Positions 24,094-30,813 of a stretch of 64,000 nucleotides of DNA are shown piece after piece. This DNA comes from Carideicomes alvinocaridis (GTDB taxonomy: Bacteria; Pseudomonadota; Alphaproteobacteria; Rhodobacterales; Rhodobacteraceae). Every line of letters starts with the position of its first letter. Position 1 is the stretch's first letter. The DNA lies in the NCBI GenBank assembly GCA_005473895.2, contig SRJI02000008.1, forward strand, positions 1 to 64,000, written 5' to 3'. The notes under the pieces were generated by a model. It was given only the letters and a program-made list of their open reading frames with translations, was not told where the DNA came from and made no database searches. Both the position numbers and the translations under genes were made by a program.

Positions 24094-25473
24094 TCAGAGC
24101 CTTTCGGTGCTATCGGAGGGGAAAAGGCGCGCGAGCCGTTCTTCAAGGCGGGTGCGCGCATCGTACAGGCGAGCGAGAGCTGCGCTATCGTCGGAAATCT
24201 GTTTCGCCGCTTCGGCAAGACGCTCATCCGAGAGAGGATCAGTGGGGCGACCGTTCACGCGCACCTCGTAGTGAAGGTTGGGTCCTGTCGCAGTGCCCGT
24301 CGCACCGACGCGCCCGATGAGGTCGCCCGCCGCGACACGGTCGCCTTTCGCAAGCCCGTCCGGCACCGCGCTGAGATGAGCGTAACGGGTCATGGTTGCC
24401 GAGCCATGCGCAATCTCGACCACGCGGCCATAACCGCCCCGCCGACCGATGAAACTGATGCGTCCGGGTGCGGTCGCATAAGCCGGTGTTCCGCGGGCTG
24501 CGGCGAAATCGACGCCCGTGTGCATCCTTGTGTCGCCGTAGACGGGGTGCGTCCTACGCCCAAAGACGGAGCTGAGGCGTGCGCCCTCAACCGGCTGCGC
24601 GAAGACCCGCATCACGGCCCCGTCGCGGTATATCGTGGCCCGGCCCGAACCGTCCTCAGGCCACACGATTTCGAAGAGCGTGTCGCCAAGGTCCAGCGCT
24701 GCGAAGGTCAAGTCCGGCTGACCGACGATGTCGTCGCCGGTCCGCGCCTCGCGCCACATCAGACGAAGTGTCTCGCCTCCAGAGAGATCGCGACGGAAAT
24801 CCACGACACCGCCCAGCATTTGCCCCAGATCGACCGCAAAGCGTGTTGGAATGCCGCCTGCGCCAAGCGCGGCGAAGACAGAGCTTTCGATACTGGTCTC
24901 TCCAACTCGGGTGACGATTTCAGGTTCTGGGGTCATGACGCGCGTCGACATCTGCGCGCCGAAGACAGTCTCAATACGGATACCGTCGTCCACCTCCAAC
25001 ACTACCCGGCGGGGGCTGCCGTCCGGTGCCGACACCACGCTCAGGGCATGGCCCGGACGCAAGCGACGTAGGTCAAACTCTGCCGCAAGCGCGAGCGCGA
25101 CTTCGGCGCGAACTGGGGCGTCGAGACCCGCCTCCGCGAGAGCCGAGTCGAGTGTCTCGCCCCCGGCAATCTCACGTGACCAAGTCTGTATCGGAGACTC
25201 GATACTGGGCGATGAGGCTGCGACGGTTACGCAACATGGCCGCGCAGGTTGTCTGACCCTCGGGGCGGTGTCTGTTCGGGCGACGGTCTGCGAGAGGATG
25301 GGTGTCTCGGCGGGCGCAGACGTAGGAGCCGGAAGCGTGTCAGGAACCCAAAGGCCGGCCTCGGCAAGGGCGGGCGGAACAGGGTCTTTGGTCCAGGCAC
25401 CCGAAAGCGCGACCGTGGTCGCGATCACGGCGCCCGCAGTCACGATTCCCTTTGTCAGATACCTCAGCTTCAT
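24094..25473 (-). CDS. M23-family peptidoglycan metallopeptidase
   Basis: 459 residues with N-terminal signal or anchor (GIVTAGAVIATTVALSG). The C-terminal LytM/M23 domain has HTGVDFAAARGTPAYATAPGRI, RYAHLS and NLHYEVRVNG, the zinc ligands and catalytic His. The middle resembles the LysM/OapA-like part of MepM-type endopeptidases. It cuts peptidoglycan peptide bridges. Its start overlaps the SCO gene by 4 bp, placing it in the SCO-PCuAC operon. Confidence 0.85.
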   Translation of the reverse strand: MKLRYLTKGIVTAGAVIATTVALSGAWTKDPVPPALAEAGLWVPDTLPAPTSAPAETPILSQTVARTDTAPRVRQPARPCCVTVAASSPSIESPIQTWSREIAGGETLDSALAEAGLDAPVRAEVALALAAEFDLRRLRPGHALSVVSAPDGSPRRVVLEVDDGIRIETVFGAQMSTRVMTPEPEIVTRVGETSIESSVFAALGAGGIPTRFAVDLGQMLGGVVDFRRDLSGGETLRLMWREARTGDDIVGQPDLTFAALDLGDTLFEIVWPEDGSGRATIYRDGAVMRVFAQPVEGARLSSVFGRRTHPVYGDTRMHTGVDFAAARGTPAYATAPGRISFIGRRGGYGRVVEIAHGSATMTRYAHLSAVPDGLAKGDRVAAGDLIGRVGATGTATGPNLHYEVRVNGRPTDPLSDERLAEAAKQISDDSAALARLYDARTRLEERLARLFPSDSTERL

Positions 25474-26096
25474 GTCGCTCCCTTTGTTTCTTCGTCCATC
25501 GCCCGCCGGATCTTGGGGAGAGCGAACTCACGTGGCTCGTGATAGTCGATGATGCTCACGTGGCGCCCATCTGCATCGAACAGGAAAACACCCGATGTGT
25601 GGTTCATCGTGTAGCCTCCGCCCTCCATCGGCATTTTCTCGTAGCGCACCCGGAAGTCCCTGGTCGCCTGATCGACCTGCAACGTCGTCCCCGTCCAGCC
25701 GCGGATTGCCGGGTGGAAATAGCCGACATACTCGGCAAGTGCCTCGACAGTGTCGCGTTCCGGATCGACCGTGATGAGCACGACATTCAGATCCGTCGCC
25801 TCCTCGCCGAGCCAGTCGAGCCAGACCGAGATGTCAGACAGCGTCGTCGGACAGACCTCGGGGCAGTAGGTGAACCCGAAGAAGATGAGCGAGGCGCGAC
25901 CCAGGAGAGTCTGCGGGCCGACAGGCTTCCCCTCGTGATCCGTCAGCCGGAAGGACATCTCGGACAGTGGCAGGGGGCGTTTGCCGACCTGCGCATCCGC
26001 GCCGGGCCCGTCGACCTGCCACCAGCCGATCCCAAGTGTCGCCGCGATCGCGCCAATCCCTGCCACGCCGTAGATCAGAAAGCGCCGCCTTTGCAT
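25470..26096 (-). CDS. SCO1/SenC-family copper chaperone, copy 1
   Basis: 208 residues with N-terminal membrane anchor (FLIYGVAGIGAIAATLGIGWW) and a thioredoxin fold. The copper site is FGFTYCPEVCPTTL (CxxxC) with a distal His in YTMNHTSGVFLFD. SCO proteins deliver copper to the CuA site of cytochrome oxidase. It lies between the PCuAC chaperone gene and the M23 gene with overlapping ends. Confidence 0.9.
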   Translation of the reverse strand: MQRRRFLIYGVAGIGAIAATLGIGWWQVDGPGADAQVGKRPLPLSEMSFRLTDHEGKPVGPQTLLGRASLIFFGFTYCPEVCPTTLSDISVWLDWLGEEATDLNVVLITVDPERDTVEALAEYVGYFHPAIRGWTGTTLQVDQATRDFRVRYEKMPMEGGGYTMNHTSGVFLFDADGRHVSIIDYHEPREFALPKIRRAMDEETKGAT

Positions 26097-26554
26097 CAGT
26101 CCGCCGGACCGCGCGCAGCCATGCCGCGGATCGGCACCTCTACGGAGATACTTTCGCCATCAGAGAAATCGACGGTCAGGGAAAAGCTCTCGCCTTCGAC
26201 CATCGGGCGCTGAAGGTCCATGAGCATCAGGTGCAGCCCGCCAGGCGCGAGCGCCACGACCTCACCTGCCGGGATCTCAAGCTCCTCCATGTGCGTCATC
26301 CGGGAAACACCCTGCTCATCTGTGGCGGTGGCGTGGATCATCGGCATCATCGCCAGGTCGGTGCTCAGTCCAGTCACCACGACGGGCTCGTCACCGGTGT
26401 TGCGAAGCGTCATGTAGGCGGCCCCGGGGCGGCTCGTCCCGATCGAGGCGCGCGACCAGGCATCTTCGACCACAACGTCTTCTCCGCCGGCGAAGGCGGG
26501 CGGCGCCGCGGTCAGTAGAGCAAGGGCCAGAGTTGCCCCAGCAGAAATTCTCAT
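26096..26554 (-). CDS. Periplasmic copper chaperone PCu(A)C
   Basis: 152 residues with signal peptide MRISAGATLALALLTAAPPAFAG. The copper ligands follow the H(M)-x10-M-x21-H-x-M pattern: MMPMIHATATDEQGVSRM and then GGLHLMLMDLQRP. PCuAC works together with SCO proteins in CuA assembly. The gene is flanked by two SCO genes on the same strand. Confidence 0.9.
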   Translation of the reverse strand: MRISAGATLALALLTAAPPAFAGGEDVVVEDAWSRASIGTSRPGAAYMTLRNTGDEPVVVTGLSTDLAMMPMIHATATDEQGVSRMTHMEELEIPAGEVVALAPGGLHLMLMDLQRPMVEGESFSLTVDFSDGESISVEVPIRGMAARGPAD

Positions 26555-26640
26555 GCGTAGTCTCCAAATGCTTTGAATCGTCCGTTCAGGTCCCCGAGCG
26601 GCGGGACGTCTTTCCCGACAAGTGTGCGGCGCCGCGCAGG

Positions 26641-27246
26641 CTATCCATGCGCGTCAATGCGCGCGCGGAGGTCAGCGGTGATCTCGGAGGCGGGCGTGCC
26701 GTAGCCGTAGAGTCGAACGAAGGTGCCATCGGGATCGAAGAGGAAGACCTGGCTTGTATGGCCCATCGTATATCCGTCGGGGGCGGTCTCTTCGGGGACG
26801 CGCTCATAGAAGATCTTGAAGGATCCGGCGGCGGCTTCGATCTGCTCCGGCGTGCCGGCCAGGCCCAGGATCGAGGGATGGAACTGCGGCACATATGCGG
26901 CCAATTCCATCGGTTGGTCGCGTCCGCTGTCGACCGAAATGAAGAGCGGCTGAACGGCACCGGCTTGCGGACCGAGATCATCCATGGTCTGCGCGATCTC
27001 CGCCAGTGTGGTCGGGCAGACGTCGGGGCAGTTGGTGAAGCCGAAGAAGACGAGGGTCCACTTGCCCCGGAAATCATCCTCCGTGCGCACGACGCCGTCG
27101 TGGCCGGTCAGCTCGAAATCCGCTTTCACCGAAGAGGCGGCGCCTGCCGTTGCGTCCGGCCCGCGTGTTCCGTAGGCCGCAAGTCCCGCCGCGGCAAGCG
27201 CGGCGACGGCCACCGCCGCCCATAGTCCCTTCTGAAGTCTCGTCAT
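26641..27246 (-). CDS. SCO1/SenC-family copper chaperone, copy 2
   Basis: 201 residues, start MTRLQKGLW at 27246, with N-terminal membrane helix (AAVAVAALAAAGLAAYG), copper site FGFTNCPDVCPTTL (CxxxC) and distal His in YTMGHTSQVFLFD. It is the first gene of the SCO-PCuAC-SCO-M23 run. Its promoter (27284-27314) has the same 19-bp-spacer MerR layout as zntA. Confidence 0.88.
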   Translation of the reverse strand: MTRLQKGLWAAVAVAALAAAGLAAYGTRGPDATAGAASSVKADFELTGHDGVVRTEDDFRGKWTLVFFGFTNCPDVCPTTLAEIAQTMDDLGPQAGAVQPLFISVDSGRDQPMELAAYVPQFHPSILGLAGTPEQIEAAAGSFKIFYERVPEETAPDGYTMGHTSQVFLFDPDGTFVRLYGYGTPASEITADLRARIDAHG

Positions 27247-27283
27247 CCGCCCGCAAGGCCTCGCAGTTCTTCGGTCTGGCGGA

Positions 27284-27314
27284 TGCATACAAGCTACAGT
27301 GGGTAGAGGTTCAA
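27284..27314 (-). promoter_or_regulatory. SCO operon promoter with 19-bp spacer and MerR-type dyad
   Basis: On the minus strand TTGAAC (27309-27314) and TATGCA (27284-27289) are 19 bp apart. The spacer contains CTCTAC-CCA-CTGTAG, whose right half-site is identical to that of the zntA operator, with the same 3-bp centre. It drives the SCO-PCuAC operon. Confidence 0.7.
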
Positions 27315-27380
27315 GAACTTTCCCTGATGCGACGTCGATCCTGACGGGTTCGTGAAACTCTTGTCTGACCTGAGCACTAA

Positions 27381-27398
27381 ACCTACACAGACTGTAGC
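27381..27398. promoter_or_regulatory. MerR-type dyad in the merR leader
   Basis: ACCTACACAGACTGTAGC includes CTACAC-AGA-CTGTAG, five of six bases symmetrical and the same right half-site as at the zntA and SCO promoters. It lies 17 bp upstream of the merR start, suggesting autoregulation. Confidence 0.65.
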
Positions 27399-27414
27399 AA
27401 TCAGGAGGCTTCCC

Positions 27415-27843
27415 ATGCTGCCGATCGGCACACTCGCCAAGCGAACCGGGACCAAGGTGCAGACCATCCGCTATTACGAGCAGATCGGGCTTCTGCCCGA
27501 GCCGGGACGGACCGAGGGCGGGCAGCGCCGCTATGGCGACAAGGATCTCGACCGGCTCGCCTTCATCCGCCACGCCCGGCAACTTGGTTTTTCGCTCGAG
27601 GCGATCCGGGAACTTCTTGAGCTCTCCGACAGCCCGGAACGGTCCTGTGCGCAGGTTGATGCGGTGGCCCACAGACAGCTTCGCGAGGTCGAGGCACGCA
27701 TCGGCCGGCTCGAAGCGCTCCGGATCGAACTGCGACGGATGATCAGTCAGTGCAGCGCCGACAGGGTTGCCGATTGCCGCATCCTCGAGGTGCTGCGGGA
27801 CCACGAGGAGTGTCTCGCCGATCACGAGGCGAAAGACGCCTGA
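27415..27843 (+). CDS. MerR-family metal-responsive regulator (ZntR/CadR/PbrR type)
   Basis: 142 residues: winged helix-turn-helix ([29 protein letters not shown]), dimer helix ([23 protein letters not shown]) and C-terminal metal loop. Cysteines at about 78, 113, 121 and 133 match the Zn/Cd/Pb-sensing subgroup rather than CueR. AGGAGG precedes the ATG at 27415. Its likely targets are the two 19-bp-spacer promoters in the window and its own leader. Its stop overlaps the start of ynfA. Confidence 0.88.
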   Translation: MLPIGTLAKRTGTKVQTIRYYEQIGLLPEPGRTEGGQRRYGDKDLDRLAFIRHARQLGFSLEAIRELLELSDSPERSCAQVDAVAHRQLREVEARIGRLEALRIELRRMISQCSADRVADCRILEVLRDHEECLADHEAKDA

Positions 27844-28169
27844 TGTCGGCCGCTCTCGTTTATCCTCTCGCCGCGCTGGCCGAGATCGCTGGATGTTTCG
27901 CAATCTGGGCCTGGTGGAGGAGCGACGCCACCGCGCTTTGGCTTCTGCCAGGCGTCGCGAGCCTCGCGCTTTTCGGCTGGCTGCTGGCGCAAGTCGAAGC
28001 AGGCTTCGCGGGACGCGCCTTCGCCGCCTATGGCGGGGTCTACATCGCCGCCTCGCTGCTCTGGATGTGGACCGCCGAGGGGCAGAGGCCGGACTCTTGG
28101 GATTTCGCAGGTGCAATCCTGTGTTTGGCTGGCGCCACAATAATTCTTGCCGCCCCGCGCGCCGGGTGA
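27843..28169 (+). CDS. ynfA: YnfA/UPF0060 small membrane protein
   Basis: 108 residues, four membrane helices, with the family pattern [20 protein letters not shown], and [37 protein letters not shown]0060 proteins are SMR-like; substrate unknown. The start is coupled to merR (TGATG overlap). In Rhodobacteraceae metal islands it commonly follows a MerR gene. Confidence 0.88.
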   Translation: MSAALVYPLAALAEIAGCFAIWAWWRSDATALWLLPGVASLALFGWLLAQVEAGFAGRAFAAYGGVYIAASLLWMWTAEGQRPDSWDFAGAILCLAGATIILAAPRAG

Positions 28170-28333
28170 CTCCGCTTTTCGAAGCAGCGAGCTATGTCGC
28201 CTACCGGAGTTTGCATATCGTAGTCTTGGTCAGTGCGGAGAGGTCATGTGGCGTGACTGGCTCCAGATTTCCGCCTCACGGCAAGCTGGATTCCTGACAG
28301 TTTCGGAAGCCCGAGAGGGCTCTGCCGGCTGAC

Positions 28334-28349
28334 GTTGGCAGCTGCCAAC
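28334..28349. other. parS-like palindrome, copy 3
   Basis: Identical 16-mer GTTGGCAGCTGCCAAC in the intergenic space between ynfA and the MqsA-like gene. Confidence 0.8.
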
Positions 28350-28370
28350 AGGTCACCCGCCATGAATACG

Positions 28371-28991
28371 TCAGCTTTCCAGCGTCGCCACCATCTCCCG
28401 CAGTTGCGGCAAGGAGGCCGGGTGCTCCGGGTAGACCAGGTCGGAGCGAATTTCGTGAACGACACCGCGCAGGACCTGGGTCTTCTTCAGTCCAGAGATC
28501 TTCGCGAGCTGGGCGAACTCTTCCTCGAAATCATGCGACACCTTGAACGACAGGCGCTTCCGGGGAACCTTCACCTTCGCTTTCGGCCTCAAGGCCTTGG
28601 CCTCCGAGAAGAGATGCTTGAGCCTTTCTCCAGCCTGCGGGTCTCGGGCCATCTTCCGAACATAGAAAGCCAGAAGAAACTTGCGGTGCCGCACTGACGC
28701 GCGCTCGGAGATGCGGGTTGCCGCGGCGTCGAGAACCTCGATGTCCGATGCCGGCACCTGGGCTTCAAGAGAGGCCTCGACCTTCTCCCGTGCGCGCCGG
28801 ATGGCGGGCAGGGATTGCGCCGGGATCGCCACGACCTCGCCGCAGCGATCGCAGACGGAGGCCAGGATATCCTTCACCTCTCCGGATCCGTCATCGAACG
28901 GGACATCGCGATAGAGAAACGTCGTCTCGACCAGTTCCTGGCAGGACTCGCAGATCGCCTTGGACTTGTCGCCGGCACTGTAGAGTTTCAT
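28371..28991 (-). CDS. Zinc-finger antitoxin-like protein (MqsA/YgiT-like N-terminus)
   Basis: 206 residues. The N-terminal 55 residues carry two CxxC pairs (AICESCQELVETTFLYRDVPFDD... SVCDRCGEVV), as in YgiT/MqsA antitoxins that bind the toxin through a zinc domain. The C-terminus is not the usual Xre domain but a segment that looks like a ribbon-helix-helix (KRLSFKVSHDFEEEFAQLAKISGLKKTQVLRGVVHEI). It lies 6 bp after the toxin-like gene. Role as antitoxin is inferred from layout and zinc domain. Confidence 0.55.
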   Translation of the reverse strand: MKLYSAGDKSKAICESCQELVETTFLYRDVPFDDGSGEVKDILASVCDRCGEVVAIPAQSLPAIRRAREKVEASLEAQVPASDIEVLDAAATRISERASVRHRKFLLAFYVRKMARDPQAGERLKHLFSEAKALRPKAKVKVPRKRLSFKVSHDFEEEFAQLAKISGLKKTQVLRGVVHEIRSDLVYPEHPASLPQLREMVATLES

Positions 28992-28997
28992 GGCGTT

Positions 28998-29294
28998 TCA
29001 CCTGTGGACGCTGAGAAAGAAGGTCTCGGGATCGAGGAAGTAGAACTTGATGTACCAGCCGTCCTTGCGAAGGATGTGCACGTCGATCGTCTTGATCATG
29101 TCGTGCGGACGCATCTCGTGATCCTGACCGCGGCACTTGCTGATGACCGCGATGATATCCTCCTCCGAGACCGCATTGGCGTTGAGCAGGTTCTTCGTCT
29201 CGATCTGGCTGCGCGTCGCGACCTGGTAGGTCTTGTTGCGCAGGGCCTCTATCGCGCGTCGCTTGGCCTCCTTGAATCCAATCTTCTTGGTCAA
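28998..29294 (-). CDS. Possible MqsR-like toxin
   Basis: 98 residues (MTKKIGFKEAKRRAIEAL...). The C-terminal part DVHILRKDGWYIKFYFLDPETFFLSVHR has the strand pattern of BECR-fold RNases such as MqsR (YIKF...VISF). Preceded by NAVSEEDIIAVISKC. The similarity is by pattern only. With the zinc-finger gene directly downstream it has the toxin-first order of mqsRA. Confidence 0.5.
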   Translation of the reverse strand: MTKKIGFKEAKRRAIEALRNKTYQVATRSQIETKNLLNANAVSEEDIIAVISKCRGQDHEMRPHDMIKTIDVHILRKDGWYIKFYFLDPETFFLSVHR

Positions 29295-29340
29295 TATACG
29301 AGCTTCCTCGTAAAAATCAAGTTGACGGCACTGTTCGCTG

Positions 29341-29799
29341 TCACAGCCTGCTCCCCACCTCCCGGAACAGCGCCTTGATCTCCGTGACGGCCTTCGAGCT
29401 TGGCCGGTCGAATTCCGTGATCGCTTGTCCCGAAATCAGAGCCTGCATGAACGCCTTGCGCTGACCCAGACGGGCCTTGGCCACCGGCACGTCCGGGTAG
29501 AGATCCTGCAGCACCGCCGCGGTGTCGTCGCCCTCGGGCCCGACGGCCGCCACCTGGCTCAGCACGAAGATCCCCGGCCGGCCGGTCTGCTTCATGATCT
29601 CGACCGTGCCCGCGGCTGCGTTGATGTCGAAGGGGCCCGGCCGGATGGGAATGACCACCAGGTCCGCCGCGCGGATCGCCGCGTCGATCGTGCCGCCAGC
29701 ATGGGGCGGCGTGTCGATCACCACGTAGTCGGCGCCATCCTCCTCAGCCTGAGAGAGATAGGCGGAGACCCGGTCCGCTTGATCGTCCCCACGGGCTTG
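29341..29799 (-). pseudogene. parA: ParA-like partition ATPase, N-terminus missing
   Basis: The open frame reads ...DDQADRVSAYLSQAEEDGADYVVIDTPPHAGGTIDAAIRAADLVVIPIRPGPFDINAA to the end LFREVGSRL. It contains the Walker B region (VVIDTPPH) and later ParA segments, but nothing before: the Walker A P-loop half is gone and an in-frame stop lies at 29800-29802. It overlaps the end of parB in another frame. The fragment cannot be an ATPase as it stands. Confidence 0.8.
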
Positions 29800-30584
29800 T
29801 CATGCGACGGGACCCAGATCTCGTGCCCAGCCGGAGGCTTGGCCTCGGTCGGCTTGGAGCTGGCATCGGACCGGAAGGCAGCCTCGTAGAGACGGGAGAA
29901 GCGGGCATCGGAGTCGCCCACGCCGCCATCCTCGGTGTTGGCAGCTGCCAACGCTTCCCGCATCCGGGGGAGCGCCGTCTCGTCCGCCGCCATCTGGGCC
30001 ACGAGCTTCTCCCAACGGGGCCGCCCGATTCCGGGGGCCTTGCCCACGAAGGACAGGATGTCGTCCGGAACGCCGCGGCCGATCTTGAGATACCGTGATC
30101 TGTCTGTCTTTCCGCAGGAGAAGGCGGTGTCGATGTCCTTGTCGTCGAGTCCGGCCTCGTCGACCATCCGCGCCGCCAGCTTCGCGCGCTCAATATAGGT
30201 CAGGTCCTCGCGCGCGATGTTCTCGATCGCCTGTCCCATCACCAGGGCGGTATCGTCGAGGTCCTGGATCTCGGCACGGACGCTGATCCCCGCGAGCCGG
30301 CAGGCCGCGAGTCGCCGGCGGCCGGCGACGATCTCGTATTCCCCGGGCCTCTCGGGATGCGGCCGCACCAGGATCGGCACCTTCTGCCCGGCATTGCGCA
30401 GGCTCTCGGCCAGGGTCGCGATCTCGGCCTGACTGACATCGAGGCGATCGGCGAGACCGCCGGCGTGGACCAGGCCCGGGTCGAGTTCGGCGATCCGGCC
30501 TGCCACCGGCCCGGGGTTGGCAGCTGCCAACCCCTTCCTGGATTTCGCGGCCAGGTCCCGCAGGGAGCTTTTGCGTGCCGCCAT
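29718..30584 (-). CDS. parB: RepB/ParB-type partition protein with replaced C-terminus
   Basis: 288 residues. The nuclease-like ParB N-domain is complete (LAESLRNAGQKVPILVRPHPERPGEYEIVAGRRRLAACRLAGISVRAEI) followed by VMGQAIENIAREDLTYIERAKLAARMVDE and the helix-turn-helix part. After HEIWVPSHDKPVGTIKRTG the frame runs into parA DNA, so the last 20-30 residues of the RepB tail seem lost. AAGGA precedes the ATG at 30584. Two parS-like palindromes lie inside the gene. It probably still binds parS but lacks an intact ParA partner in the window. Confidence 0.8.
   Translation of the reverse strand: MAARKSSLRDLAAKSRKGLAAANPGPVAGRIAELDPGLVHAGGLADRLDVSQAEIATLAESLRNAGQKVPILVRPHPERPGEYEIVAGRRRLAACRLAGISVRAEIQDLDDTALVMGQAIENIAREDLTYIERAKLAARMVDEAGLDDKDIDTAFSCGKTDRSRYLKIGRGVPDDILSFVGKAPGIGRPRWEKLVAQMAADETALPRMREALAAANTEDGGVGDSDARFSRLYEAAFRSDASSKPTEAKPPAGHEIWVPSHDKPVGTIKRTGSPPISLRLRRMAPTTW
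29937..29952. other. parS-like palindrome, copy 4 (inside parB)
   Basis: Identical 16-mer GTTGGCAGCTGCCAAC within the parB coding sequence, where it encodes LAAAN (…EALAAANTEDG). Confidence 0.8.
30513..30534. other. parS-like palindrome, copy 5 (inside parB), extended arms
   Basis: The same 16-mer at 30516-30531 is extended by GGG on one side and CCC on the other, giving a perfect 22-bp palindrome. It lies near the 5' end of parB and again encodes LAAAN in the same frame. Confidence 0.8.
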
Positions 30585-30813
30585 GGGGCGTTCCTTCTCT
30601 GGATGCAGGGGCCGCGTCAGCGGCCGGCCTGCGGATCGGCTTGTTTCTTGGCCTGGCGGACCTCCGGCATCACGGCGTTGCAGACCGAGGCGCAGGGGCA
30701 GCGGGCACAGGTATCGGTCTCGCACCAAGGTGGCGCTTCAAGCGTGTCAGCGCCAAGACCAATTAGGACAGCCTTGGGGCTCGGTCTGCTCGTCGACCAC
30801 CTACTACTGTTCG
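30585..30813. other. Spacer between parB and integrase
   Basis: No complete gene. A minus-strand open stretch ending at about 30619 encodes CETDTCARCPCASVCNAV, a compact Cys cluster, but has no start codon; it may be a relic of a small metal-binding protein. Confidence 0.35.
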
